Origin: Pelodera strongyloides
Taxonomy: Eukaryota; Nematoda; Chromadorea; Rhabditida; Rhabditidae
Reading direction: 5' to 3'
Assembly (NCBI GenBank): GCA_036852015.1
Contig: JAANDG010000512.1
Location: 42,280-106,279 of the forward strand
Length of the DNA: 64,000 nt
The position numbers and the translations under genes were made by a program. Each line of letters opens with the position of its first letter. Positions within the stretch are counted from its first letter, which is position 1. A model generated the notes under the pieces. The model was not told where the DNA came from and did not search any database. It was given only the letters and a program-made list of their open reading frames with translations. This document shows, in pieces, positions 20,703 to 32,300 of this stretch.

Positions 20703-23700
20703 AGGGAGAGAGATAGAGAGAGAGAGAATAAGGAAGAGAGAAATTAGAGAGGAAGAGGGAGAGAGGAAACATAAGGGGGAGAGATGAAGAGACCAAGGAA
20801 AAACCACATAATCACTCACGAATCCTCGGTCTCCTAGAGCGTTGGTGATCATCGTTCCGCACTCCTTATTGTTAGCGACGGGCTTATCGTCAACGGCCAG
20901 AATCGCATCGCCGACGAGCAGCGTTCGCTTAGCGACGCAGAAGAAGCCGTTGTCGGTTGACGTGACGTAGACCTAAAGGGCAGCATATACATACAAGTAC
21001 GGTCGTAAAAACTTTGATGACCTAAAGAACTGGTGGACGTGACGTAAACCATGTATTTCTACATATAGAGTATGCCTGTACGCACCAAGTGTATGGCGAG
21101 CTTTTGAGAGAAATCGAATAAGTACCCTTGAATAAAGGGGCACGCCCTAGTGGCGTAAAATACCGGCATTGATTAGTACCTTTGAATTATACGTTTTTAT
21201 CTTCATGCCGACTGAACTCTGTGGGAGCAGCATCATATATCCTTGCAAGTAGTTGAAGATCGAACCCTGAATACATAACATACGGTCATCATAAAAAAGA
21301 AAAAAAGACGGAGGAACACAGAAACAGAGAGAGAGACAGAGAGAGAGAAGAGAACGAGAGAGATATTGAGAGAGAAGAGAGCGAGAGAGAAGAGAGCGAG
21401 AGAGATATTGAGAGAGAATGAGAGAGAGAAAGCGGGGGGTAGAGGAGAAAGAGAAGCGAGCGAGGAGGATATTAGTAAATTAGTTTCCACCTGTATTTCG
21501 ATAACTGGCGGGATCTTCGGCGAGTTTGGAGGCAGCGTTTCCGTGTACTTCATACGCTTGATCACCAGTTTAACCTGTAAGAAAGAGGAAAGTAAGTTCT
21601 CACAACCTCTCCCCCTTCTCTCCCTTTCTCCCCTCTCACCCTCTCTCTCTCTCCCTCTCTTCCCCTCTCCCTCTCTCCCTCTCCTCCCTGTCTGTATTCA
21701 TATTCTCTCTCTCTCTCCCTCCCCCTCCAACTTCTCTCTTTATCTCTCTCCATGGCTGTCTTTCTCTTACTCACACACTCTCTTTCTCTCAATCCCACTT
21801 TCGAAAAATAAAAGCTATCTGGCTTACCTCCGTTTCCTTATTATCTAAGTTTTCCTTATTGAATTGTTCCATTACCGTACGCAACAATCGCTTGTCAGGC
21901 ACATCGATCTCATTGAACTGAAGAAAAATAAAAGCGTTTCCTCTTATGAAACTTCGCGAAAAGACCGCGCAAAAAAGTGTGGCCAGAGCGTGCGTGCGCG
22001 AGCGAGCGAAACAGTTTTTAGTGTGCGAAGGCCAACAACACCCGTACCGCTAGCTGTAGCAGGTAGAAACTCCCCAAGCCTCCGGTAAGCGAAAATTACG
22101 GGCAATTGGAATCAAGGGTTGATCAAAATAATTGCCTTGGTTACCTCGGAGAGAATACGGCTTCATGAGTTAAGTAGGATCAAAGACAACCAACCCGAAC
22201 TAGGATATCGCCCAGATCAAGATGATCGCTGAGTTCTTTGTGCTTCGGAGCCTGTACGATCTGCATGTAACTGTTGACTTGGAGAGCGAACTGAAAAGCA
22301 TTGTAGTTTGCAGTTTGATATTTGAAAATCTTGCAGCCGGCAGAGCATACATCAGACTTGTAGGCATAACCATAGTTCTCACCAGGGACAGCAGCGAGAG
22401 AACAGTTAGAGAGAGAAAGAGAGAGAGAGAGATATATAGAGAGAGAAGAACTCACATCAAGCCCGCCCTTCCACGGAATATCTACGGTAATATTCGTGAT
22501 GAGACGCTCGGGAACACTTCTCAGCGGGTGTCGTCGTATTTTACTAAATAGATGGGCATGTAAGCATGCGGCTTATCGCCTAAGCCTAAGCCTAATCCTA
22601 AGCCTAAGCCCAGCTCAATAAATCGAGTAATTTATCATCTGGAACTCGTTGTCTACAAGTACGTCTGCCAGCAATGTCAATCGACTTCACAATAATTGGA
22701 AGTTTGATGATGACGCAACATTCGCGTACCGGCTTTGACACCGCTGCGCACACGGCGCCACGCTTTGACACCGCTGCGCACGGGCGTCACCGCTGCGGCT
22801 TTGACACGTTTGCTTTGACACCAGCTTTTTGACACCGATGCGCACACGGCGCCACGGCCACCCTACGCACCAAAAGTTTAGCTTCATGCAGCGAACAGGT
22901 ATGGCATGAACCTCCCAAACCTAGACAACATTAGAGTCCACGAACCTGCCAATTTGCGATTTTGTCCCCTTATCAGCAGGCGGATCTTTTGTTACAAGTT
23001 TATCAGCTACGCGTTCCCCCGAGCCTTCACCGGTGGCATGTGCCCTGAAAGTGAAACATCCCTAAACAGTCGCGAATCCCTAAACAGTCGCGAAAACATA
23101 GCACACTGGACAGTGCGCGGCAAGTGCGCAAACAAGAATCGTTCACATGTCGCTCACCCTCACCCCTGGTGCGTTAGCCGCGCACACTAGGACACGGTTA
23201 TAAAGAATCTTCACATACCTGCGAGTCTGCGACTTGATCACCTTATCGCCAGCTTGGGCATCTTTTTTATCAGTTAAACATTCCGCAGAACCTTCACCGG
23301 CAGCACGTGATCTAAAAACATAACATTCAAGAAGGTATGTCTAAGCACGGTTGATATCAGCGATGACGCCGCGCACCAAAATCGTAAGAAGGGCGAGCGG
23401 CGAAAAAAATGGCGCTTATAGCGCACTCCTGGGGCACTTCCTGCCCAATCGTGGGCTACCATACTCCATAGGTCCCGATTTCGAAGGACAACTCTAATGG
23501 CATTATCATCCAGTCCGGACAAAATCGAGTGATAATAACTAATTCTTGTTCACGAACCTTTTAGTTTTCTGCGACCTTAGAAACTTCTCCCCACTTAGGA
23601 AATCCTTCAGAAAGCCTTTATCAGCTATACGCTCGGCGGAACCTTCGCCAGAACCATGCGATCTGAAAGGGAAGTACATTGGACAGGTGCGCGGCAAGAG

Positions 23701-24987
23701 CGCCATTTGTTGTTTTTGTACTCTGCGCACCTCTGGCGCGTCTACCGCGCACAGAAAGACCCGATATAAATACTCCACAAACCTTCTAGTCTTCTTTGAT
23801 TTCATAAGGGGATCACTAGTGGGTACGTCTCTTTTGTCAGCTAAACGTTCAGCCGAGCCTTCACCAGTTCCATGAGATCTGGAAGAAAATTACATTTTAC
23901 AGATGCGCGAGAAGAGCGCCATCTGGATTTGTCATCTTTCGCGCACACTTGGCGCACCGCTTCTACCGCGCACACAAAAGCATGAGCATCAATGTCCAGA
24001 AACCTTCTTGTCTTCTTCGATTTCGTAAAGGTATCGCCGGTCGGGACGTCTCTTTTATCAGTCAAACGTTCCGCCGAGCCTTCGCCAGTTCCATGAGATC
24101 TGGAAGAAAATTACATTTAACAGGTGCGCGGGAAGAGCGCCATCTGTGGTTTTCGACTTTCAGGCACCTTTCGCGCACATTTCGCGCACCGCGGCTACCG
24201 CGCACACAAAGACCCGATCAGAATACATCATACCGTCTAGTCTTCTTGGATTTCATAAACGTATCAGCAGTAGGGACATCTCTTTTATCAGCTAAACGTT
24301 CACCCGAACCTTCACCAGACCCGTGCGATCTGAAAACAAGTTATATGTTGAAATTGCTTGGGCTAATTGCCACGTTTGGCATAATTACCTTTTACTATAC
24401 AGTGCGCGTCCCCTTATAAGCTTATGCCGCTCCAGGAACTAAGTGAACTAAAAGAAAATCAGGGCAAAAAAAACCCATAATAATCACTAATCAGTGTAGC
24501 ATTGCCAGTCGGAATATAAAAAAAGAAATATTCAAAATAGTTTCACAAAAAGGAAAAGAACTAACGAAGAAACTAACTTCGATCCCGACGTCTTTCCTTT
24601 TCTGTCTAGATTGACAGGCTCTTGTGATTGCCCTCTGAAGTGTACATGTTATTTTCAAGAAGATTCGAAGTCCTATTCCTGCGCTTGGAAAACTTGGATT
24701 GTGCGCGAGAAATTACATTGCACCGCGCACCGCGCAGCCTAACCCAGCCAGCGCCCACCATTCGCCAGAAACTCGCCGCGCGGCGTTTTCGTGACAGAAT
24801 TTCGCCGCGCACCACTCGACTTTCATCAGTGTGGTCCGCAGTCCGCAGTCAGCGGCGAGAAATTGGCGAAGGTGCGGCGAGCGGCAAGAGTTAGTTTCCT
24901 TCGCCGCGCACCTCATCAACGAAAAACTAATACCAAGTACCTGTTCGCATCGTTTAAGTTCTCGTTGTGTAGGACATTTTTCTCCAT
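19639..24987 (-). CDS. two-PDZ-domain protein with six tandemly duplicated N-terminal exons
   Basis: Sixteen exons, complement(join(19639..19883, 20152..20282, 20481..20608, 20820..20972, 21180..21266, 21491..21574, 21828..21917, 22195..22290, 22456..22543, 22946..23044, 23219..23311, 23558..23662, 23783..23878, 24004..24099, 24234..24329, 24941..24987)), 577 residues, all phases agree. Residues about 17-211 are six copies of a 31-35-residue unit, consensus SHGTGEGSAERLADKRDVPT then KSKKTRR, one per exon. PDZ-like domain 1 contains DLGDILVRFNEIDVPDKRLL then VKLVIKR. PDZ-like domain 2 contains SSVGMKIKTYNSKVYVTSTD, LLVGDAILAVDDKPV and VSLVIERP. A polar, Gly/Asn/Thr-rich tail follows. Such domains bind C-terminal peptides; the partner is unknown. 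I do not recognise the exact gene. The first exon (MEKNVLHNENLNDAN) is the least certain. Confidence 0.8.
19966..20131. repeat. dispersed direct repeat, copy 2
   Basis: Same block order as 17022-17210; lies in the last intron of the PDZ gene. Confidence 0.8.
20667..20760. repeat. GA microsatellite
   Basis: Imperfect (GA)n in a PDZ-gene intron; a pyrimidine tract on the transcribed strand. Confidence 0.85.
21300..21460. repeat. GA-rich low-complexity tract
   Basis: GAGAGA with AGAGCGAGAG and GATATTGAGAGAG variants, in the intron between the two PDZ-like domains. Confidence 0.85.
21600..21800. repeat. TC/CTCC low-complexity tract
   Basis: CTCTCTCC, CCTCTCCCTC and similar runs within a PDZ-gene intron. 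Open frames on both strands here are artefacts of this composition. Confidence 0.85.
22577..22610. repeat. interstitial telomere-type repeat (GCCTAA)n
   Basis: Five consecutive GCCTAA-type hexamers (one is TCCTAA), the reverse complement of TTAGGC, in a PDZ-gene intron. Confidence 0.75.
23219..24329 (-). repeat. tandem exon-plus-intron duplications in the PDZ gene
   Basis: The five exons here belong to the repeated unit. In the three units nearest the 5' end the introns are also similar: each has a GCGCG-AGAGCGCCAT block and a CGCACACAAA block at matching places, and the period is about 220-230 bp. This points to recent segmental duplication rather than old exon shuffling. Confidence 0.75.
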
Positions 24988-25020
24988 TTGCGCATTGAGC
25001 TTTTTAACTTATGAGAAAGT

Positions 25021-25028
25021 CTAAAAAT
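25021..25028 (-). promoter_or_regulatory. probable trans-splice acceptor of the PDZ gene
   Basis: Minus strand reads ATTTTTAG about 34 bases before the proposed ATG at 24987; no exon is visible further upstream. Confidence 0.35.
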
Positions 25029-25108
25029 GATACAGATTAAATCGTAGGTGTGTACCTACACCTATTACTATTACAGAGCGTATTTCGTCTGTCGACCTTT
25101 GCTTTGTC

Positions 25109-25310
25109 ATGCGTCCGGTTACATTCAAAGTTAATGCATACATAATAACTGCCGACCTAATTTTTATAATAAAACAAATGTCTATCCACACGTTCCGCTT
25201 TCAGGCCGTAGCTAGACTGCGCCATGTTGCATTCAAATTTAATTTATATATAATAACTACCGACTTAATTTTTATAATAAAACAATGTATACACACACAC
25301 AAAACAATGT
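25109..25310. repeat. A/T-rich direct duplication, about 108 bp
   Basis: ACCTAATTTTTATAATAAAA (about 25154) and ACTTAATTTTTATAATAAAA (about 25262) lie in two similar blocks, preceded in each by CATTCAAA(G/T)TTAAT. The second block ends in short ACACACACAAAA runs. Confidence 0.65.
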
Positions 25311-25527
25311 ACACACACACAAAAAACCCGACCTTGTGAGTAAATAAATTTCTAGTATTAAAATGGTTGCCGCTAAAAAAGGCTATCCTTTATATCATCA
25401 TGAATATGCTGATTTCATCGTTTGCGCTTCAAAGAGCATGGCTCTGCTACGTTCGCGGAAGCACAGCGCACCGCGCACCCATCCGCCTTCGCACCTTCTT
25501 TTTGGTGCGCTGCCCGGTTCGCGACGA

Positions 25528-26466
25528 GTACGAGTACGTCTCAGCATGTCTCTGTTGCGGACCGAGTACGAGTACGTCTCAGCATGTCTCTGTTGCGGAC
25601 CGAGTACGAGTACGTCTCAGCATGTCTCTGTTGCGGACCGAGTACGAGTACGTCTCAGCATGTCTCTGTTGCGGACCGAGTACGAGTACGTCTCAGCATG
25701 TCTCTGTTCGCGACCGAGTACGAGTACGTCTCAGCATGTCTCTGTTGCGGACCGAGTACGAGTACGTCTCAGCATGTCTCTGTTGCGGACCGAGTACGAG
25801 TACGTCTCAGCATGTCTCTGTTGCGGACCGAGTACGAGTACGTCTCAGCATGTCTCTGTTGCGGACCGAGTACGAGTACGTCTCAGCATGTCTCTGTTGC
25901 GGACCGAGTACGAGTACGTCTCAGCATGTCTCTGTTGCGGACCGAGTACGAGTACGTCTCAGCATGTCTCTGTTGCGGACCGAGTACGAGTACGTCTCAG
26001 CATGTCTCTGTTGCGGACCGAGTACGAGTACGTCTCAGCATGTCTCTGTTGCGGACCGAGTACGAGTACGTCTCAGCATGTCTCTGTTGCGGACCGAGTA
26101 CGAGTACGTCTCAGCATGTCTCTGTTTCGGACCGAGTACGAGTACGTCTCAGCATGTCTCTGTTGCGGACCGAGTACGAGTACGTCTCAGCATTCTCTGT
26201 TGCGGACCGAGTACGAGACGTCTCTGTCTCTGTTGCGGACCGAGTACGAGTACGTCTCAGCATGTCTCTGTTGCGGACCGAGTACGAGTACGTCTCAGCA
26301 TGTCTCTGTTGCGGACCGAGTACGAGTACGTCTCAGCATGTCTCTGTTGCGGACCGAGTACGAGTACGTCTCAGCATGTCTCTGTTGCGGACCGAGTACG
26401 AGTACGTATCAGCATGTCTCTGTTGCGGACCGAGTACGAGTACGTCTCAGCATGTCTCTGTTGCGG
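25528..26466. repeat. 38-bp minisatellite, about 25 copies
   Basis: Unit is GCGGACCGAGTACGAGTACG followed by TCTCAGCATGTCTCTGTT. Nearly every copy is identical; variants include TTCGCGACC at about 25708, TTTCGG at about 26126, a shortened pair at 26190-26230 and GTATC at about 26407. The unit has no stop in any forward frame. Because 38 is not a multiple of 3, all three forward frames stay open for more than 350 codons. I read these as non-coding. Confidence 0.95.
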
Positions 26467-26509
26467 CAGTGAACGTGCGATTATGTGCGTGATAATGGTG
26501 TAATTTATG

Positions 26510-26565
26510 GGGTTTCCAAGTATGGTGAAGATTTACAGTATTTTGGAACCACACGAAAATATTTT
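26510..26565. mobile_element. fragment of GGGGTTTCCAAGTAT palindromic family
   Basis: TATGGGGTTTCCAAGTATGG then GATTTACAGTATTTT matches the left arm of the element at 34135-34298. Confidence 0.5.
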
Positions 26566-26813
26566 TTACTATAATTTTAGTTTTTTTTTGAGGGCAGGCA
26601 GAGACGACGAGCGTGTGCGTAGAGAGAGTGCGTAACTGTGGGAAGAGAGAGAGAGAGAAGGCAGACGCCTCAGAAGTACTTCTGAATTTCGTCGTAGATG
26701 CGAATACACGCGAATGAGTGTCCGAAGTGTCCGACAGAAAAAGAGGCATAACCAAAACTCAGGAAAGAGGAAAGTATTCGAACACTTGTCGTACCGCACA
26801 CAATCTAGCCCAA

Positions 26814-27008
26814 CTCTGGTCCTCAGGCGCGAAGCGCGGAAATAAGAATCCGCGTCCGCGAAAAAAATTGCAAATTTGCATTGAAAAACTCGAGATAGAG
26901 AGAAATAACCGCCCTCTTTTCCGCGTTTCCGCGTTTCCCATGTCAAAAAGCCATATCTTTCCCGCGGACGCAGATTCGCATGTCCGCGCTGCGCGCCTGA
27001 GAACGGAG
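26814..27008. mobile_element. inverted-repeat element (TCCTCAGGCGCG family), copy 1
   Basis: Left end TCTGGTCCTCAGGCGCGAAG, right end GCTGCGCGCCTGAGAACGGA. The inner arms also pair (CCGCGTCCGCG against CCCGCGGACGC). Length about 195 bp; similar over its whole length to 30656-30846. Confidence 0.75.
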
Positions 27009-27815
27009 AATAAAATACACACATTGTCTTCATTTGTTAAGTCCATACTTTCACACAATATTTTTTTTTATGTACTATTATGTTGTTGATTAGCTTGTAC
27101 GAGAGCTGATTTATTTTTCTTCCAGTAATAAACCATTCAAGAAAAGAACTGAAAACAATAAAAATATTCTTTCTTAAATGAAATAAATTATTATGATTTG
27201 AGAGAGAAATCAGGGCAGAATGAACACTGTCTGTACATAAAAACACATTATATAGTAAACAGGGAAACGTTGATCAATAATTATCAATAATATAATTATC
27301 ACTAAATATCAGTAATTATCATACCAATCAGATACGGCTCGGCACTACTCCAGTAATAATTTACAATTTCACAAGCTTCCTAAATTATCACAGAGAAAAA
27401 TTGGTCCCTAGATAAACGTCTAAGAAAAAAGGTCCATAAAAAATTAAGCGTACAGACCTCTAATGATAACTAAAGGATTACAAAAAGGCTTGTAACCTAC
27501 GTGGGGAGACTATTCACTTACAAAAATAGTACAAAAAGTCAAATACAACGCAATACAAAAACTCAACTTTGACGTAAAACGTACAACATTGGCAACTTAT
27601 ATATCACAGTCAAATTATCACATGGACAACCACGAAAAATATTCTTATTATATAAAAGAGTAACTGTAGCGTGCGCTAGTACTCACGATGCGGAAGTATG
27701 ATTAGAATAAATTGTTCTCCTCGCTTTGTTCAGGTGCCGCAGCTCGAATTAGACTATTCTCAAAAGAACGATTTCATATATGTTGCAGACCTTTCATAAG
27801 TAAGGAAAGGTGGTA

Positions 27816-27900
27816 TTAAAGCGAAATGCTAGCCTCTGTGGAAAATTTGCATATTTTGCTTATCTTATGCAAATTTTCCAAAGGGGCTAGCATTTCGCTT
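27816..27900. mobile_element. short TTAA palindrome (AAATGCTAGCC family)
   Basis: TTAAAGCGAAATGCTAGCCT at the left and GGGGCTAGCATTTCGCTT at the right, with complementary GAAAATTTGCATA / TTATGCAAATTTTC arms. Relative at 57448-57559. Confidence 0.75.
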
Positions 27901-28027
27901 GAAATAAAACGAAAATAACTATGGGAACAATCGCAAGAATTCAAATAAGGAAACGCATAAGCTAACACAGACAGAGTACGGTACCGTTAGTCAGTCAAAC
28001 GTAGACGATATTGAATATTGATGCTCT

Positions 28028-28191
28028 TTAAAGCGAAATACCGGCCGGTTTTTGAGTACTCTTATGCAGTCTATGCAAATGAAACTAAATTATAATAAAA
28101 AATCGAGCTAAATTCGAGCAAATTGGCACAAATACATTCGAATCCAGTTGTTCACGATGTGTTTCAAAAACCGGCCGGTACTTCGCTTTAA
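28028..28191. mobile_element. CCGGCCGG/TTAA MITE
   Basis: Begins TTAAAGCGAAATACCGGCCG and ends AACCGGCCGGTACTTCGCTTTAA side; both arms present. Confidence 0.85.
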
Positions 28192-28413
28192 CCTTTAATT
28201 TAAGCGTAAAACCTCAACAGTATATGTGTATACATAATAGTTACAATCATAATAACACTAAGTAACCAAAAGAACTTAAATATGAACATTGCTAATCGAC
28301 TAATGGTGTCCACATTGCTTTCTCTTCATCATATATTTGATGCACACCTCAGTGTTAATAAATAAATAAATAAATACGCATTGAAAGGCGCAAAAATGAA
28401 GAAGCTCTCGTCA

Positions 28414-28596
28414 TTTCAAGCAAAATACCGGCCGGTTTCTGAAGTGCCTCGTGGACAACTGAATCCTTACGTATTTATGCTAAGTTGCTCAAATTTAGCT
28501 CGATTTTTTATTCTAATTTATGTTCATTTGCATAAGCTGCATAAGCATGCTGGTGTACTCGATGCGTTTCAAAAACCGGCCGGTACCTCGCTTTAA
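28414..28596. mobile_element. CCGGCCGG/TTAA MITE
   Basis: AAGCAAAATACCGGCCGG on the left and AACCGGCCGGTACCTCGCTTT on the right around the GTATTTATGC / TTCATTTGCATAAGCTGC core. It lies downstream of the last unc-64 exon. Confidence 0.8.
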
Positions 28597-28768
28597 CAAT
28601 TATTACCATTGAAATTCGTCTTGAAAAGTGAAGGCAGATCATAAACGGATCGATAAGGCGAGTCCGGTCCGCAGTTCAGTATCTGTACTAGACCTCTACT
28701 CGTTCAGGTCCAGACCGACGCTGCACAGATCTTTCATCCTCTCAGCACGAGAACAGCACACGTCCTGC

Positions 28769-28849
28769 TCACTTCTTGAAGTAGACTATCAAAAATATGA
28801 TGAGAGCCACAAGCACAACAGTCACTGTGATCAAGATGCAAATCTTCTT
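28769..28849 (-). CDS. unc-64: unc-64 alternative last exon, distal (anchor C)
   Basis: After a TTTCAG acceptor it encodes [20 protein letters not shown] followed by six more residues (IVYFKK) and TGA. It is a single hydrophobic membrane span starting with the same KKI as the two other last exons. Of the three it looks closest to the usual worm UNC-64 tail. To reach it, splicing must skip two upstream last exons and about 6.2 kb. Confidence 0.9.
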   Translation of the reverse strand, partial: KKICILITVTVVLVALIIFLIVYFKK

Positions 28850-29349
28850 CTGAAACAAAATTAAATTAAAAATAATATTTTGTAATCTGACAACAAAAAA
28901 ATGGCACTAATTACTAGTCGACTACTCGACAGACACCAAAAAGCCCCAGTGATCGGATCTAATAACTCCTGCCAATCCAGGGCTAGGGTTTATGTCTTGT
29001 GCGTATGCAGGATGTAGGATACACACATGCACTCAAACTTATCAGTTGGCCAAATATCAACGAGTCATCTTCGTCACTATCTTCAACTACCAAAGCTTGT
29101 GTTTTCTAAACCACCTCCACCAGCCATGCTCCCCATACAAAACGGAACGGCGATGCAGCCCCCCAAATTCTACCATAATCTCATAAGCTTCGAACGTCAG
29201 AGTAAATTGGACACCGAAGTTTTCTCTCCTAAATGCCCTAAACACCTTACGATCATCCCTCATCCTTTTTTTCTCTATCATTCAATCCTTCCTCCTTCCT
29301 CTCTCTCTCTCTCTCTCCCTCATCCTTCCTTCCTCTCTTCTCTCTCTCA

Positions 29350-29392
<43 letters not shown>

Positions 29393-32300
29393 ACTTTCCC
29401 TCTGAATCCTCTCCCTGTGACTCTCACACCAAACCATAATAACCTACATACAATACACAAGATTACAACAAAAAACATCAAAGGCATACATATTTATTCA
29501 ATAAATTATTATAAACATTTTTTGCAAATTTCTCGATAAAAAATACTTTGGAAGGATAAAGCTTCAATGCTGGTGCTGGTCAAAATACTTTCACAAACTT
29601 TATTAGTTTGTAATTCTAATTATAAAGCTTCAAAAAAGGACAAAGCACTACTCGTCTATTATTATGTGGTGGGAAAATATAAATGTACACTAGATGCGTA
29701 CTAAATGTACACTAAGCGCAGCCTGATTCAACAGTAAAACGATAGTAAACTACATAGATAGAATAACCTATGGAAAAAGTTATATGTATCTGCATTCAAC
29801 CTTACATTTAGTTTCCCCCTAACTTGTGCGAAGCAACGAAGAATCCTAATGTCGTAATTAGCATACATAAGACACACGCTCTACACCTACCTTTATGCGC
29901 CATGCTGCATGCTAATTCCAAGAACCACCTTAATTTCCCCTTTAAAAGAGATCAGCTGCTAATTTCGTTTCAGAGACCATAGAGAAAGCAAGACATAAGC
30001 GAGAGACCATCTTAATACTGGGATCATTGAAGAGAGCATAGAGAAAGAGAGATCAAGCATTGACAATAGACAAACAATAAATAAAATACTAACACACCTC
30101 TAATTTACATAAATGATTTGATCAACGCACAAAGCACCACACACCGACTACATGAAAACGAGATACGATTGGGCAACAAGCAAATATAGAAACTAGAATT
30201 TAGAACTCGAAAATAGAAACTCATCGAAATTGATTAGAAAATCGGGAAACATAATTTCAATTTCTCAAAAAGTGGTCCGGTAAAGATAAAAGAACGAAAC
30301 AGCAAGGCAGTGTGATTGATTACAGGGATTGAAAATAATTTCAACTGGGCACTACAAACTACAAGCTCAAAAACTTTGGGAGCAAAAAAGCGGAAGGGGC
30401 GGAGCCAGTGCATTACCATATACCCTTTAAAGTTTAAAGGGAATAGTCCGGTGGTCTTCCGTTCCCTTTAATACAGTAATGCGAACCGGGCACTAAGCAC
30501 TAACAGTAAGAACACGGTCAACTCAATAAGCAAGCATAGCCAGCAAAAAGCAAGGTAGTTAGAATGTGGAGTATAAACATGGATATCTCGCGTTGAAAGC
30601 AAAAGCAGTAGCACGAAAAAAAGAAGAACTTAGAGAATAGGCGGGAGCTAGTAAAACTCTGGTCCTCAGGCGCGCAGCTCGGAAATGAGTAGACGCGTCC
30701 GCGGGAAAAGATTGTAAATTTGCATTGAAAAATACGAGACACAGAGAAACCTCTTTTCTGCGTCTCCACCTTTCCCATGTTAAAAACCCATCTCTTTCCC
30801 GCGGACGCGGTTACGCATTTCCCGGCTGCGCGCCTGAGAACGTAGGAGAAGAATAGGCGAGGTTCCGTTATGCTAAAATCTGCGCAGGTGATCAATGCGG
30901 TGATTTTACGCACCCTTTACGCTCAATCTCAGAGTATACGTAGTTTTAATGTTATACATAAACCTCGAGCGAAAATACATAAAAACACAAACACTAAGCA
31001 CACGAACCAAACCCCGCCGCCCAAAACATAAACTAACAATTACCTTCCGTAAAAAAACATTGAAATTTGAAAAATTGCACGAACATAAAAGATGGCAGAA
31101 TGCAATTATTGCTATAGACATCTTGGACACGCGAATGGCCGACTAGTGAAAACTTTCGAGCAGTTTAAAGCGGTATAACATCCGGTTTTTGCACCGTATG
31201 CTGTATTCCCATAACTGCGCTTATGTTCATTGCATATAATACATAGAAATACATTTATTTGATATACGATGTTCCAAAAATCGGATGTTATATTACTTTA
31301 ACATATAAACCATAGCCATTCGCGTGTCCAAGTATAACCCTCTAGTCCTAGGGACACATATGAACGCAAACGCAAATACAATGAATTAAAGACATAAATA
31401 ATATGAAAACGGTAAACATTTAAAAGACACGCGATAGCGAACAAACAGTTGCTCTTCATTTGATCAAGATGTAGACTAGTAAGTAACTTGCTTCAACTGA
31501 AAACAAGTTTAATTTAAAGCTACATACCAGCCGGTTTTTGAAACACATCGAGTACACAGCATTCTTACGCAGCTTATGCAAATGAACTGAATAAAAAAAA
31601 TCGTGCTATATTCGAGCAACTTTGCATAAATACGTAAGAACTAAGCTGTCCACGATGCGTTTCAAAAACCGGCTGGTGTTTCGCTTTAACTCATGAGCGG
31701 GAACTAAATCTGCATCTTACCTCAATCCATCTCTGCCAAATAAAGAGCAACAAAAAAAAACTACCATCCCCAAAGCATTCCACATATACATTACTCTAGT
31801 AGATTTCCATACGCTTGTAACCATTCCCATGAAAAATTCAAAAAGTTCACAATGGGTCCCGTCCGGTATGCCCTGTACTTTAAAGTCGGTGTTACTGTGG
31901 ATACCGTGATACTACTGTACATATTCCGGGGTACGCAAGGCAACGAAAACTCCAAATGCAGAATGATTACCAGCGTATGTAATGTACATACACTAATCCA
32001 ACAATAAAACTTCTTTGTAGCTGAACTATAATTCGCGATCCATCTCGCCGTGACGCACTACGACGCGACATCGACAGCACGTGTGCTGATGAGGTCCGGC
32101 TGAGGTTAGACCTCGTCTAGAACGGATTCGGCACCATAGTCAGCAACATCATCACGACGATGGCGATCAATATCGTCACACAGATCAGAATCATGATCTT
32201 CTTCTGAAAACAAACAAACACAAGGATAAAGCCCCCATAAAGTACAGAAGGAAAAGTGAACAAATTGTGCAAAAAAATTTAAAGCGGTATGGCACGTGGT

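Larger units (their letters stand above)
24988..28768. other. intergenic region between PDZ gene and unc-64, repeats only
   Basis: Holds the presumed 5' end of the PDZ gene, a duplicated A/T-rich segment (25109-25320), the 38-bp minisatellite, an inverted-repeat element, MITEs, and A/T-rich DNA from about 27040 to 27790. No convincing exon seen. Confidence 0.5.
28870..32116. other. unc-64 intron DNA between alternative last exons B and C
   Basis: Contains TC microsatellite (29300-29390), A/T-rich DNA, the inverted-repeat element at 30656 and MITEs at 31165 and 31515. No additional syntaxin-like KKI exon seen on the minus strand. Confidence 0.5.

Noticed and set aside
21562..21798. Arg/Glu-rich and Ser/Leu-rich frames near the PDZ gene
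   Set aside because: Translations of GA/TC microsatellites; such frames recur at every simple-sequence tract in the window.
24578..24605. 28-nt micro-exon between the first exon and the first repeat exon of the PDZ gene
   Set aside because: It has plausible splice sites, but its entry phase conflicts with the first exon at 24941; direct joining to 24329 is in phase.
25363..26503. Three overlapping frames of 356-378 codons as a repeat protein
   Set aside because: All three come from the stop-free 38-bp minisatellite; no frame is favoured and no splice or start context supports coding.
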